Source: CAZQLE01 sp964593905 (GTDB lineage Bacteria > Chloroflexota > Anaerolineae > Anaerolineales > Anaerolineaceae). From it: a stretch of 14,069 nucleotides of DNA. Made by a program: the position numbers and the translations under genes. Shown piece by piece: positions 1 through 7,866 of the stretch. The notes under the pieces are model-generated. The model was not told the DNA's origin. It saw nothing but the letters and a program-made list of their open reading frames with translations, and searched no databases. The DNA is taken from the NCBI GenBank assembly GCA_964593905.1, contig CAZQLE010000100.1:1-14069 (forward strand), read 5' to 3'. Position 1 is the stretch's first letter. Every line of letters starts with the position of its first letter.

Positions 1-2587
1 CTACAATGCCCTTGCAAATCGAAAGCCCCAGGCCGGTCCCGGTTGTCTGGCGTGCACTGTTCACCCTGTAAAATTTTTCAAACACCCGTTCCAGATCTTC
101 CGCCGGTATGCCGCCACCCTGGTCACAGACGGTAATCTCCACCTGATTTTGCCGTGCACGGCAGGCACAAATTTCAATAGGTGAATTTGGAGGCGAATAC
201 TTCCAGGCATTCTCCAACAGGTTCAATAACACTTGCCCGGTTAAAACCGTATCCATCAGAACTGCCGGCAGGTTTTCCTCCAGATTAACCAGAATCGAGC
301 GTCCATTCAGAAAATCACTGCTCTGATGCAGCACTGCACCGACCAGATCTTGAACATCTCCCGGTTCGCGATTGACCTTAAGAAAACCCGCTTCCAGACG
401 GGTCATATTAAGCAGGTTCTCCACCAATCGGTTAAGCAGCGCGGCCTGGCGAATTCCAGAATGGATCAACTCCCGGCGGGTGGTGCTATCCAACTGGTTG
501 GCGGCGTTTGCCTTTTCTTCTGATTCTCCAAGACCAGTTAACACGCCGGTGATGGTCGCCAGCGGTGTGCGCAGTTGGTGTGAAATTGAGTTTAACAGGG
601 CGGTATGCAGGCGCTCGGCCGCTTGCAGCGTTTCGGCTTGCAGGGCATGTTCGGCAAACTGCACCCGTTCAATCGACAGCGCAGCCAGGTTAACCACCCC
701 GCCCAAAAGCACTTTTTGATCCGGGTCCAAAAAATCCTTCGCGTCATGCGGCCGAATACCCAACACCCCCACCACACCGTGCGAGGTCTTCAGGGGTGAA
801 AAACGTACCTGCGCAGCCGGCAAGGTCTCTGTCCCTCGCCCGGCCTGCTGACCATGATCAAAAGCCCACTCGGCCACGGCAAATTCTTCTGCATCCAGTT
901 CAAACCCAGCCGTGGCGGCTTGCTGCACCAGATGATTCGCGCGGGGCAGCAGCACCACAGCATCTCGATTGAACATCTCGGCGACATACTGCAAAATAAT
1001 TTCCATAAGCTGCGGCAAAGCCACTACGCCGGTTAATTCCTGGCTAAAGCGGTTCAGCGCGCGCGACTGCTGTTCGCGATTGCGCAGCGCCTCCATCTGG
1101 TCGCGCAGCAGCGCAGCCGAATTCGAAATGATCAGACCCACCAGCAACAAACCCGTAAACGTGATCAGATACTGGGTATCGGTCACCGCAAAGCTTAGCC
1201 GCGGATCGACCATAAAATAATCAAACGCCAGAACACTCAAGAACGAAGCCAGCATCGACGGCCCGCGCCCCAGATAAAGCGCCGCCAGCACCACCGCCGC
1301 CAGAAAGATCATCACCAGATTGGTCGGTTCGATAAACCTGTGCAGCGCCAGGCCCATCAAGGTCGCTGCGCTCACCAAAGCCAGGCTGGCCAAATAACGC
1401 GCCAGCGGAGGGTGAGGCAGCCAGCGCAGCGGCCGGGCCTGTTCCAGGGTCTGGTGGTCTTCACTGACCACAAATACATGAATATTACCGCTCTGACGGA
1501 TAATTTCATTGATCACCGACTGTTTGAACAGTTCCTGCCAGCGCGGGCGCAGCGGGCGGCCGGCCACAATGTGGGTAATATTGTGTTGACCACAAAATTG
1601 CAATACCGCATCCGTCACCGAAGCACTGCTCACCTGAAACACCTTTCCGCCCAGTTGCTCGGCCAGGGCCAGGTTGCGTTGAACACGTTCCCGGTTGTCG
1701 GGGGGCATGTTCAAATGTCCGGCGGTTTCGACAAACAACACAAACCATTCTGCGTTCAGGTCATCGGCCAGTTTCCGCCCGGCACGCACCAAACGGTCAC
1801 CCAGGGGGTGCGAACTTAAACTGACCAGAATGCGATCTCCCGCCGCCCAGGGTCCAGAGATATCCTGTGCGCGCATATACGAGCGCATTTGATGATCCAC
1901 CCGCTCGGCAGCGCGACGCATTGCCATCTCGCGCAGTGCGGCTAGATTGCCCTGGCGAAAGAATTTTTGAATGGCGCGCGCCGCCTGGTCGGGCACATAA
2001 ACCTTGCCATCCTGCAGGCGCTGCATCAGCTCGCCGGTCGGCAGGTCAACCAGTTCAATCTCATCGGCCTCATCCAGAATGCGGTCTGGCACCGTCTCAC
2101 GCACCCGCACCCCGGTAATTTGAAAGACAATATCGTTCAAGCTTTCAAGATGCTGGATATTAACCGTAGTATAGACATCCACCCCGGCCACCAGCAGTTC
2201 TTCAACATCTTGATAGCGCTTGGGGTGACGGCTGCCCGGGGCGTTGGTATGTGCCAGCTCATCCACCAATGCCAATTTCGGGCCACGGGCCAACACCGCA
2301 TCCAGGTTCATCTCGGTCAGGGTGGCGCCATGATACAGAATGGTTAGCCGCGGCAACAGTTCAAGGCCAGCCAACAATTCAATGGTCTCTTTGCGCCCAT
2401 GCGTTTCAACAAAAGCAGCAACGACATCAACCCCTTCGGCCTTGCGCTGGTGGGCAGCTTCCAACATGGCGTAGGTTTTTCCCACCCCGGCCACATAGCC
2501 AAGGAAAATTTTCAACCGGCCGCGTTCAGCCTGTTGAATTTGAGCCAGCAGTGCATCGGGATCGGGGCGTTTTTGTTCGCGTTCCAT
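1..2587 (-). CDS. kdpD: Sensor histidine kinase KdpD, C-terminus cut by window edge
   Basis: Membrane sensor kinase that, with response regulator KdpE, controls kdp expression under potassium limitation or osmotic stress. About 862 residues are present (E. coli KdpD has 894), so roughly 30 C-terminal residues lie outside. Reading my translation: an N-terminal KdpD domain with Walker A GVGKT (34-38) and a DELAHTNAPGSRHPKR segment; a Usp-like domain around 255-375; a DUF4118-type block of about four membrane helices around 390-495; a GAF-like segment around 510-650; the H-box SHQLRTPL with phosphoacceptor His670; then N-box ENAWKYSP, DQGGGIP and GTGLGLSICKG at the edge. No domain is broken. The ATG lies 4 bases after the kdpC stop with no obvious Shine-Dalgarno, suggesting coupled translation. 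The identification is firm. Domain boundaries other than the motifs are estimates. Confidence 0.97.
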   Translation of the reverse strand, partial: MEREQKRPDPDALLAQIQQAERGRLKIFLGYVAGVGKTYAMLEAAHQRKAEGVDVVAAFVETHGRKETIELLAGLELLPRLTILYHGATLTEMNLDAVLARGPKLALVDELAHTNAPGSRHPKRYQDVEELLVAGVDVYTTVNIQHLESLNDIVFQITGVRVRETVPDRILDEADEIELVDLPTGELMQRLQDGKVYVPDQAARAIQKFFRQGNLAALREMAMRRAAERVDHQMRSYMRAQDISGPWAAGDRILVSLSSHPLGDRLVRAGRKLADDLNAEWFVLFVETAGHLNMPPDNRERVQRNLALAEQLGGKVFQVSSASVTDAVLQFCGQHNITHIVAGRPLRPRWQELFKQSVINEIIRQSGNIHVFVVSEDHQTLEQARPLRWLPHPPLARYLASLALVSAATLMGLALHRFIEPTNLVMIFLAAVVLAALYLGRGPSMLASFLSVLAFDYFMVDPRLSFAVTDTQYLITFTGLLLVGLIISNSAALLRDQMEALRNREQQSRALNRFSQELTGVVALPQLMEIILQYVAEMFNRDAVVLLPRANHLVQQAATAGFELDAEEFAVAEWAFDHGQQAGRGTETLPAAQVRFSPLKTSHGVVGVLGIRPHDAKDFLDPDQKVLLGGVVNLAALSIERVQFAEHALQAETLQAAERLHTALLNSISHQLRTPLATITGVLTGLGESEEKANAANQLDSTTRRELIHSGIRQAALLNRLVENLLNMTRLEAGFLKVNREPGDVQDLVGAVLHQSSDFLNGRSILVNLEENLPAVLMDTVLTGQVLLNLLENAWKYSPPNSPIEICACRARQNQVEITVCDQGGGIPAEDLERVFEKFYRVNSARQTTGTGLGLSICKGIV

Positions 2588-2591
2588 AAAT

Positions 2592-3161
2592 TTATTGTAG
2601 CGCATCCAGAGCCAGATTCAGCTCAACCACATTCACCCGCGCCTCACCAAACAGCCCCAAAAAACGGCCGGTGGTATGTTCAGCAACCAGATTTTGAACC
2701 GTTGCGTGCAACAGCCCGCGCGCTTTTGCCACCCGTTCAACCTGCACTGCCGCCGCGGCCGGGCTGATATGCGGGTCCAGCCCGCTGGCCGAGGCAGTGA
2801 CCAGGTCCACCGGAACCGGCCCAACAACCGCGCCATTTTGACGCAATTGGGCCATGCGCTGCGCCGCCCGATCTTTAAGAACCGGGTTTAACACGCTGAG
2901 ATTGGAGCCCGCTGAAGCAGCGGCATTGTAGGGCACACCGCTGGTTGCCGAGAGCCGCGGCCAAAAATATTGCGGTGCATCAAACCATTGACCCAGTTGG
3001 TGCGACCCAATCACCTGTCCATCTTTCAAGATCAAACTGCCATTTGCCTGGGCCGGAAAGAACACCTGAGCCAACCCTGTGGCGACCAGCGGATAAAGCA
3101 CCCCGGTCAATAATGCAAAAAATGCAAAAATAATCACAGCCGGACGGATCATTTTTTTCAC
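2592..3161 (-). CDS. kdpC: Potassium-transporting ATPase subunit KdpC
   Basis: Small single-pass subunit of the KdpFABC potassium pump, thought to assist ATP binding by KdpB and stabilise the complex. It has 189 residues (E. coli 190). One N-terminal membrane helix (about 8-29) is followed by an extracytoplasmic domain with family segments FFPAQANGSLI, YFWPRLSATSGVPYNA, SAGSNLS, DLVTASASGLDPHIS and a C-terminal NVVELNLALD. The start taken is GTG, giving MKKMIRP with lysines before the helix. It overlaps the stop of the upstream 77-residue gene as GTGA, a typical coupling overlap. An ATG three codons later (3152) is an alternative start. Confidence 0.97.
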   Translation of the reverse strand: MKKMIRPAVIIFAFFALLTGVLYPLVATGLAQVFFPAQANGSLILKDGQVIGSHQLGQWFDAPQYFWPRLSATSGVPYNAAASAGSNLSVLNPVLKDRAAQRMAQLRQNGAVVGPVPVDLVTASASGLDPHISPAAAAVQVERVAKARGLLHATVQNLVAEHTTGRFLGLFGEARVNVVELNLALDALQ

Positions 3162-3391
3162 TTCAAATCTTCTTCCGTTTTATCGTACCATTCGGTGTGC
3201 AGGTCCAACACCTCTTTTTCATTATGCTTAACCCACTCGTAAGCCCCCCCAAAAACCAGTGCGATAATCAAAAATAATGCTATTTTGTGCATCAGCGGAT
3301 CCATCGGCAAATTGGTTTCCCAGACACCCAGACCGATAAAAACCGGGAGCAAAGACACCAGCAGCAGCCAACGCAAGATTGAACGCAACAT
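3158..3391 (-). CDS. Unknown 77-aa two-helix membrane protein inside the kdp operon
   Basis: Not recognised as any standard Kdp subunit. It sits between kdpB and kdpC on the same strand, 18 bases after the kdpB stop, and overlaps the kdpC start by four bases (GTGA), so it is almost certainly co-translated with the pump. Two hydrophobic segments are visible: about 6-24 (ILRWLLLVSLLPVFIGLGV) and about 36-53 (KIALFLIIALVFGGAYEW). They are joined by a short loop with Glu and Asp. A charged 24-residue tail rich in Glu, Asp and Lys ends the protein. Positive residues at the N-terminus (Arg3, Arg7) suggest both ends face the cytoplasm. Position suggests an accessory or assembly factor for KdpFABC, but that is inference. 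It could also be a lineage-specific insertion with no role in the pump. Confidence 0.85.
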   Translation of the reverse strand: MLRSILRWLLLVSLLPVFIGLGVWETNLPMDPLMHKIALFLIIALVFGGAYEWVKHNEKEVLDLHTEWYDKTEEDLK

Positions 3392-3409
3392 TTTAACCAG
3401 ACCTTTCTT

Positions 3410-5506
3410 TTAGATCACACCCAGAACCGTCAACAACAGATCAATCAACTTGATCCCCAAAAAGGGAGACACCAACCCACCCAGCCCGTAAATCAGCAGG
3501 TTGTCGCGCAAGAGCTGGTTCGCACCCACCGCCCGGTAGGGCACACCGCGCAGCGCCAACGGGATCAGCGCAATAATGATCAGGGCATTGAAAATCACCG
3601 CCGAAAGGATCGCGCTCTGCGGCGTCGCCAGGTGCATAAAATTTAGCGCGCCAAGCTGCGGGTAGGTGGATGCAAACGCGGCCGGGATGATGGCAAAATA
3701 TTTTGAGACATCATTGGCAATGCTGAAAGTGGTCAGCGCGCCGCGGGTCATCAACAATTGTTTGCCAATCTCCACAATCTCAATCAGTTTGGTCGGGTTG
3801 CTCTCCAGGTCGATCATATTAGCGGCTTCACGCGCCGGTTGGGTGCCGGTGTTCATTGCCACAGCCACATCGGCCTGCGCCAGCGCCGGGGCATCATTGG
3901 TGCCATCACCGGTCATCGCCACCAGCCGCCCGCCGGCCTGAAATTCACGAATCAGGGTCAGCTTTTTTTCGGGGGTGGCCTGGGCCAGAAAATCATCCAC
4001 CCCGGCTTCGGCGGCAATCGCTGCGGCGGTTAACGGGTTATCACCGGTGATCATCACGGTCTTGATCCCCATTTTGCGCAACTGCGCAAAGCGTTCCTTC
4101 AACCCACCTTTGACGATATCTTTCAGATGGATCACCCCCAGGGCGCGGTTGTTTTTCACCACCACCAGCGGCGTTCCACCGCTGCGCGCAATTTCATCCA
4201 CCAGGCGGCGCAGTTCTGCAGCAACCGGTTGGCCGTTCTGCTCCAGATAAGCCAGCATGGTATCCGGCGCGCCCTTACGGATGCTCGTCCCGTTAAAATC
4301 CACCCCGCTCATGCGGGTCTGAGCAGTAAAGGGCACAAAATGCATTCCCCGGGGGGCCGCTGCGCTGGGGCTTACCACGCGACCCCGCAGGTTATATTTC
4401 TCTTTGGCCAACACCACAATGCTACGCCCTTCGGGCGTCTCATCAGCCAGTGAGGCCAACTGCGCCGCGTCAACCAGTTCAGAAGGGGTCACGCCGTTCA
4501 CCGGCAAAAACTCCACCGCCTCGCGGTTGCCCAGCGTGATCGTGCCAGTTTTATCCAGCAGCAGCACATCCACATCACCGGCTGCTTCCACCGCCCGGCC
4601 CGATAACGCAATCACATTGTGCCCGATCAGGCGGTCCATCCCGGCAATACCAATGGCCGAGAGCAGGCCGCCAATGGTGGTCGGAATCAGGCAAACCAGC
4701 AGCGCCACCAGCACGGTAATGGTAACCGGCGCGCCCTGCCCGGCAACGCGCACACTGTATTGCGAAAATGGCAGCAGCGTGACCACCACCCCCAGAAAAA
4801 TGATGGTAAAACCGGCCAACAGGATATCCAGCGCAATTTCATTGGGGGTTTTCTGGCGTTTGGCGCCTTCCACCAGACCAATCATGCGATCCAAAAACCC
4901 TTCACCGGGGTTGGTTGTCACCTGCACCACCAGCCAGTCAGAGAGAATGCGCGTGCCGCCGGTGACCGCGCTGCGGTCGCCACCCGCCTCACGAATGACC
5001 GGAGCCGATTCACCCGTCACCGCCGATTCATCCACCGAGGCAATGCCATCCACCACCTCACCATCTGCCGCCAAAAAATCACCCGATTCCACCAGATAAT
5101 AATCACCCTGGCGCAATTGGGCCGACGTCACCACGGCAAACTCCACCGGTTTGTGACCCCTCACCGCCGGGTGAGCCAGCTTTTTGGCGTTGGTCTCCTG
5201 GCGGGTCTTGCGCAGCGCTTCGGCCTGGGCTTTGCCGCGCCCTTCGGCCAGCGCCTCAGAGAAGTTGGCAAACAACACGGTGAACCACAGCCACAACGCC
5301 ACCAGACCAATAAACCAGGCCGGGGCCTCGCCGCGCCCTGCCAGCGCCTGCACCCACAGCAGCGTGGTCAACAGGCTGCCCACTTCCACCACGAACATAA
5401 CCGGGTTGCGCAGCATCCGCCGCGGATCCAATTTTAGAAATGAATCCACCAGGGCACGCCGATACAGCCCCCATTGAAATTGTTGTGTTTTTTTTCGCTC
5501 AGACAT
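3410..5506 (-). CDS. kdpB: Potassium-transporting ATPase, ATP-binding subunit KdpB
   Basis: P-type ATPase (type IA) subunit that hydrolyses ATP to drive potassium import through KdpA. The chosen start gives 698 residues, close to E. coli KdpB (682). Motifs seen: actuator TGES at 164-167; phosphorylation site DKTGT with Asp318; nucleotide-domain MITGDNP; hinge GDGTNDAPA at 533-541; and the membrane pair NDVSKYF with Asp599 and Lys602, the charged pair linked to coupling in this family. The frame stays open upstream to a TTG at 5539, but the ATG at 5506 is preferred. It follows the kdpA stop by 4 bases and has GGAG nine bases upstream, whereas the TTG would overlap kdpA by 29 bases. No catalytic residue appears lost. 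Confidence 0.98.
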   Translation of the reverse strand: MSERKKTQQFQWGLYRRALVDSFLKLDPRRMLRNPVMFVVEVGSLLTTLLWVQALAGRGEAPAWFIGLVALWLWFTVLFANFSEALAEGRGKAQAEALRKTRQETNAKKLAHPAVRGHKPVEFAVVTSAQLRQGDYYLVESGDFLAADGEVVDGIASVDESAVTGESAPVIREAGGDRSAVTGGTRILSDWLVVQVTTNPGEGFLDRMIGLVEGAKRQKTPNEIALDILLAGFTIIFLGVVVTLLPFSQYSVRVAGQGAPVTITVLVALLVCLIPTTIGGLLSAIGIAGMDRLIGHNVIALSGRAVEAAGDVDVLLLDKTGTITLGNREAVEFLPVNGVTPSELVDAAQLASLADETPEGRSIVVLAKEKYNLRGRVVSPSAAAPRGMHFVPFTAQTRMSGVDFNGTSIRKGAPDTMLAYLEQNGQPVAAELRRLVDEIARSGGTPLVVVKNNRALGVIHLKDIVKGGLKERFAQLRKMGIKTVMITGDNPLTAAAIAAEAGVDDFLAQATPEKKLTLIREFQAGGRLVAMTGDGTNDAPALAQADVAVAMNTGTQPAREAANMIDLESNPTKLIEIVEIGKQLLMTRGALTTFSIANDVSKYFAIIPAAFASTYPQLGALNFMHLATPQSAILSAVIFNALIIIALIPLALRGVPYRAVGANQLLRDNLLIYGLGGLVSPFLGIKLIDLLLTVLGVI

Positions 5507-5510
5507 TGAT

Positions 5511-7256
5511 TCAAGCTCCGATAAATCCCAGGTGCTCAATTACCGGCCCCAGGGCCAGGGCTGGCAGAAAGTTCAACGCGCCGACAATCAAAATCACCAC
5601 GATCAACCAGCCAATAAACAGCGGCGAGGTGGTCGAAAGCGTTCCCGCACCGGCAGGTGTCTTTTTCTTTTGCACCAACGAGCCCGCCAGAGCCAACACC
5701 GGCAGCGCCAGCCAAAAACGCGAAATAAACATCGCCAGCGCCCCGCTCAGGTTATAAAACAGCGTGTTGCCGCCCAGACCAGCAAACGCCGAACCATTAT
5801 TGTTCCCCTGCGAGGTAAACGCATAGAGAATCTGGCTGAAACCATGCGGGCCGGGATTGCTCACCGCAGCGCGCCCGGCCTCGGTCGAGACGGCCAGCGC
5901 AGTCAGGCCCAGCACGGTCAGCGGCATAATCAGAATCACCAGGGCTGCCATCTTGATCTCAAAGGGCTCTATCTTCTTTCCCAGATACTCCGGCGTGCGG
6001 CCAACCGTTAACCCGGCGATAAATACTGCCACGATGACAAAAATAAGCATGCCATACAGCCCCGAACCGGCCCCGCCCAGCACCACCTCGCCAAGCTGCA
6101 TCATTAACAACAACACCAGACCGCCCAACGGGGTAAATGAATCGTGCATACTGTTGATTGCGCCGGTTGAGGTGGCAGTGGTTACGGTGGCAAACAGCGC
6201 CGACGGTGCAATGCCATTGCGCAGCTCTTTACCTTCCATATTGCCACCCGGTTGCAGCGCATCAGAAGTTGTTTCAACACCCAATGCGGCAAGTTGGGGG
6301 TTCCCCTGCGCTTCGGCGGCATATGCCAGCCCGCCAAACACCAGCAACAGCAGCAACATGGCGATATACAGTGTCCAACCCTGGCGGTCATCTTTGATCA
6401 TGCGCCCAAAGGTATACGTCGACGCCGCCGGGATGGCTGCCTCGGCCAACAACAGCAGCAGATTGGTCAGCGGGGTGGGGTTCTCAAAGGGATGCGCAGA
6501 ATTTGCATTGAAGAAACCACCGCCATTGGTGCCCAGATGTTTGATCGCAACCTGCGCGGCCGCCGGGCCCATCGCAATCGTCTGCGAAACAACTGGCCGC
6601 CCGTCAGACCCGGTAAACGGCTGTATCAGCAGTGCCTCAACAGACGGCGAAAAGGTTTGCACCACACCCTGCGAAACCAGCACAAACGTCAAAAGAAACG
6701 CCAAAGGCAGCAAAATATACAATATCGACCGGGTGAGGTCCACCCAGAAATTACCAATGGTCTGTGCAGACCGTCGGGCAAAACCGCGAATCAGCGCGGC
6801 CATCACGGCCATGCCGGCCGCCGCTGAAAGAAAGTTTTGCACCGTCAGGCCCAGCATCTGGGTCAGATAACTCAGGGTGGTTTCGCCGGCATAATTTTGC
6901 CAGTTGGTGTTGGTCACAAAACTGACTGCCGTGTTCAACGCCAGCGCGGGTTCCACCGCCCCGACGCCCTGCGGGTTCAACGGCAGCCAGCCCTGCACAC
7001 GCTGGAGCAGGTAAAGAAAGACCATCCCCACCAGGCTGAACGCCAGAAATGCCAGACTGAAAGCCTGCCACGACATCTCCACCTCCGGGTCCACGCCGCC
7101 GATCCGATATACCAGGCGTTCCACCGGCCGGATGAAACGGCCAACCCAGACCGGCTCACCCGATAACACGCGCGCCATATAACTGCCCAATGGTTTCACC
7201 AGCAAAGTTAACAGGCAAAGAAACACAATGATTTGCAGCCAACCGCTAATGGTCAT
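5511..7256 (-). CDS. kdpA: Potassium-transporting ATPase, potassium-binding subunit KdpA
   Basis: Channel-like subunit of KdpFABC, a member of the superfamily of K+ transporters with four pore loops. It has 581 residues (E. coli 557) and about ten membrane helices. Pore-loop signatures seen in order: TNTNWQNYAGET (Trp119), GTNGGGFFNANS (242-253), TTATSTGAINSMHDS, and QGNNNGSAFAG (Asn485-Phe491). The N-terminus (VKPLGSYMARVLSGE) matches the family opening. The ATG overlaps the kdpF stop as ATGA, so it is translationally coupled to kdpF. The stop is 4 bases from the kdpB ATG. All signatures look intact. Confidence 0.98.
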   Translation of the reverse strand: MTISGWLQIIVFLCLLTLLVKPLGSYMARVLSGEPVWVGRFIRPVERLVYRIGGVDPEVEMSWQAFSLAFLAFSLVGMVFLYLLQRVQGWLPLNPQGVGAVEPALALNTAVSFVTNTNWQNYAGETTLSYLTQMLGLTVQNFLSAAAGMAVMAALIRGFARRSAQTIGNFWVDLTRSILYILLPLAFLLTFVLVSQGVVQTFSPSVEALLIQPFTGSDGRPVVSQTIAMGPAAAQVAIKHLGTNGGGFFNANSAHPFENPTPLTNLLLLLAEAAIPAASTYTFGRMIKDDRQGWTLYIAMLLLLLVFGGLAYAAEAQGNPQLAALGVETTSDALQPGGNMEGKELRNGIAPSALFATVTTATSTGAINSMHDSFTPLGGLVLLLMMQLGEVVLGGAGSGLYGMLIFVIVAVFIAGLTVGRTPEYLGKKIEPFEIKMAALVILIMPLTVLGLTALAVSTEAGRAAVSNPGPHGFSQILYAFTSQGNNNGSAFAGLGGNTLFYNLSGALAMFISRFWLALPVLALAGSLVQKKKTPAGAGTLSTTSPLFIGWLIVVILIVGALNFLPALALGPVIEHLGFIGA

Positions 7257-7345
7257 CCGAATTTCTCCGGGTTCAACAGGGCAACAAATAGATAAACCAG
7301 CAATGCGGCAGCGATCATTCCGGCCGCCCAGTACAACACCGTCAT
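7253..7345 (-). CDS. kdpF: KdpF, 30-aa potassium ATPase subunit
   Basis: Very short ORF just upstream of kdpA, encoding 30 residues: a hydrophobic helix (about 5-24) ending in VALLNPEKFG. The LLVYLFVALLNPEKF pattern matches known KdpF proteins, whose C-terminus reads YALINAEAF or LxxPExF. KdpF is a one-helix subunit that stabilises the KdpABC complex in the membrane. GGAGCG lies about six bases before the ATG. Its TGA overlaps the kdpA ATG as ATGA. One base separates its ATG from the stop of the preceding microprotein. Confidence 0.92.
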   Translation of the reverse strand: MTVLYWAAGMIAAALLVYLFVALLNPEKFG

Positions 7346-7346
7346 C

Positions 7347-7439
7347 TCAACGCTCCTTCAGGGCTTCAAACAAACGAATGAATCCCAGGCTTAACGCAAA
7401 CAAAACCGTCAAAAACAAAAACAATCCAAGATCAGCCAT
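7347..7439 (-). CDS. 30-aa single-helix microprotein, first gene of the kdp operon
   Basis: Unnamed 30-codon ORF ahead of kdpF. It begins MADLGLFLFLTVLFALSLGF, one membrane helix (about 4-22), then a charged amphipathic end IRLFEALKER. A clear Shine-Dalgarno GGAGG lies eight bases before the ATG, and the stop is one base from the kdpF ATG. This is the strongest ribosome binding site at the head of the operon, which supports real translation. I recall similar one-helix ORFs ahead of kdpF or kdpA in other phyla, usually left as hypothetical, but I cannot verify homology here. It may be a second small KdpF-like subunit or a leader peptide for coupling; the function is unknown. Confidence 0.72.
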   Translation of the reverse strand: MADLGLFLFLTVLFALSLGFIRLFEALKER

Positions 7440-7508
7440 CTCCGGTTCCTCCGATATTTCAAGCGCTTTGGAAGGCGTCATTGGTTAAAGACCCTTATTC
7501 CATGCACG

Positions 7509-7541
7509 GTTATATCCAGGGTGGGGTTAAGATGGTGTAAA
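7509..7541 (-). promoter_or_regulatory. Candidate kdp promoter with KdpE-like site
   Basis: On the minus strand TTTACACCATCTTAACCCC (within 7519-7541) holds two similar half-sites, TTTACAC and TTAACCC, about one helical turn apart, as OmpR-family regulators such as KdpE prefer. The E. coli KdpE site also contains TTTACACCCC. About five bases past the site's edge (7519) is a -10-like TATAAC (7509-7514) with no good -35, as expected for an activated promoter. This would place transcription start near 7502 and leave a 60-base leader before the microprotein. The assignment rests on pattern likeness only. Confidence 0.4.
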
Positions 7542-7542
7542 G

Positions 7543-7690
7543 ATTTTTGTGCCCGGGCCAAATTGCCACGGCATTTCGTACCTTTTCCTGGGGTTTGGGG
7601 GCTACCCCAAAAAAGTTTTTTCCTCCCGGAGGTGCGGTTTTTCGCCGCCGGGGGGGCCGCTGGAATTTGCAAATAAATTACCCAAAGCTA
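7543..7690. other. GC-rich non-coding spacer between divergent kdp and argGH promoters
   Basis: No supported gene. It contains several short G/C hairpins: GGGG-CTA-CCCC next to an A run (7595-7612), CCTCC-C-GGAGG (about 7622-7632), and GCGG-TTTTTCG-CCGC (about 7635-7650), followed by a seven-G run. An open frame on the minus strand (7478-7672) has low-complexity composition and no good start. I see no recognised riboswitch consensus here. Confidence 0.5.
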
Positions 7691-7719
7691 TTGACGCTGT
7701 GGCAAAAAAACACTACAAT
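7691..7719 (+). promoter_or_regulatory. Strong sigma70-type promoter for the argGH leader
   Basis: TTGACG (7691-7696) and TACAAT (7714-7719) are separated by exactly 17 bases; both are one mismatch from consensus. The expected start of transcription is about 7726-7727, some 240 bases before argG. No comparable promoter is visible between the terminator at 7867-7898 and argG. Confidence 0.8.
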
Positions 7720-7729
7720 CTTTTTCAAT

Positions 7730-7807
7730 ATGTTGACCCTCATTTCTCTGCACATGCGACGAGCCAACACCCTCCATAAACCCGGAGCGGTGGGCATTTT
7801 CGCATAA
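7730..7807 (+). CDS. Putative 25-aa leader peptide with tandem Arg codons
   Basis: An ATG only about three bases after the predicted transcription start opens a 25-codon ORF (begins MLTLISLHMRRANTLHKPGA) ending at TAA 7805-7807. Codons 10 and 11 are both CGA (arginine), placed upstream of a hairpin and an intrinsic terminator ahead of arginine biosynthesis genes. There is no Shine-Dalgarno, so it would have to be translated as a leaderless message. Only two arginines in 25 is modest enrichment, so the ORF may be chance. Its position makes it worth recording as a candidate attenuation peptide. Confidence 0.35.
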   Translation: MLTLISLHMRRANTLHKPGAVGIFA

Positions 7808-7825
7808 CAGCGAGAGAAAATACCG
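7788..7825 (+). promoter_or_regulatory. Leader RNA hairpin enclosing the leader-ORF stop codon
   Basis: Three aligned pairing blocks form one interrupted stem: CGGT 7788-7791 with ACCG 7822-7825, ATTTT 7796-7800 with AAAAT 7817-7821, and CGC 7801-7803 with GCG 7810-7812. They are separated by four-base internal loops and topped by ATAACA, which carries the leader ORF stop. A ribosome finishing the leader ORF would melt this stem. A second small hairpin, CCTG/CAGG (7838-7853), follows. Structures were found by eye, not folded. Confidence 0.45.
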
Positions 7826-7866
7826 GTCAATCCCTTTCCTGAACAATAACAGGCAGCGGAAACCAG

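Noticed and set aside
5507..5539. TTG-initiated N-terminal extension of KdpB
   Set aside because: It would overlap kdpA by 29 bases. The ATG at 5506 has proper spacing to GGAG and matches the usual family N-terminus length.
4404..6870. Long plus-strand open frames opposite kdpB and kdpA (for example 4404-5099, 4619-5437, 5857-6870)
   Set aside because: They are antisense shadows of strongly conserved kdp genes. Their translations are low-complexity (Ser/Thr/Pro or Gln/His/Arg rich) with no ribosome binding sites.
7478..7672. 64-codon minus-strand frame in the kdp-argG spacer
   Set aside because: No good start signal, low-complexity composition, and it overlaps the candidate kdp promoter.
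7543..7690. c-di-AMP (ydaO-type) riboswitch ahead of kdp
   Set aside because: I looked for the conserved GUCAGCUAACCUCGUA-like and GGGGAACC segments on the minus strand and did not find them. The candidate kdp promoter also lies downstream of this stretch.
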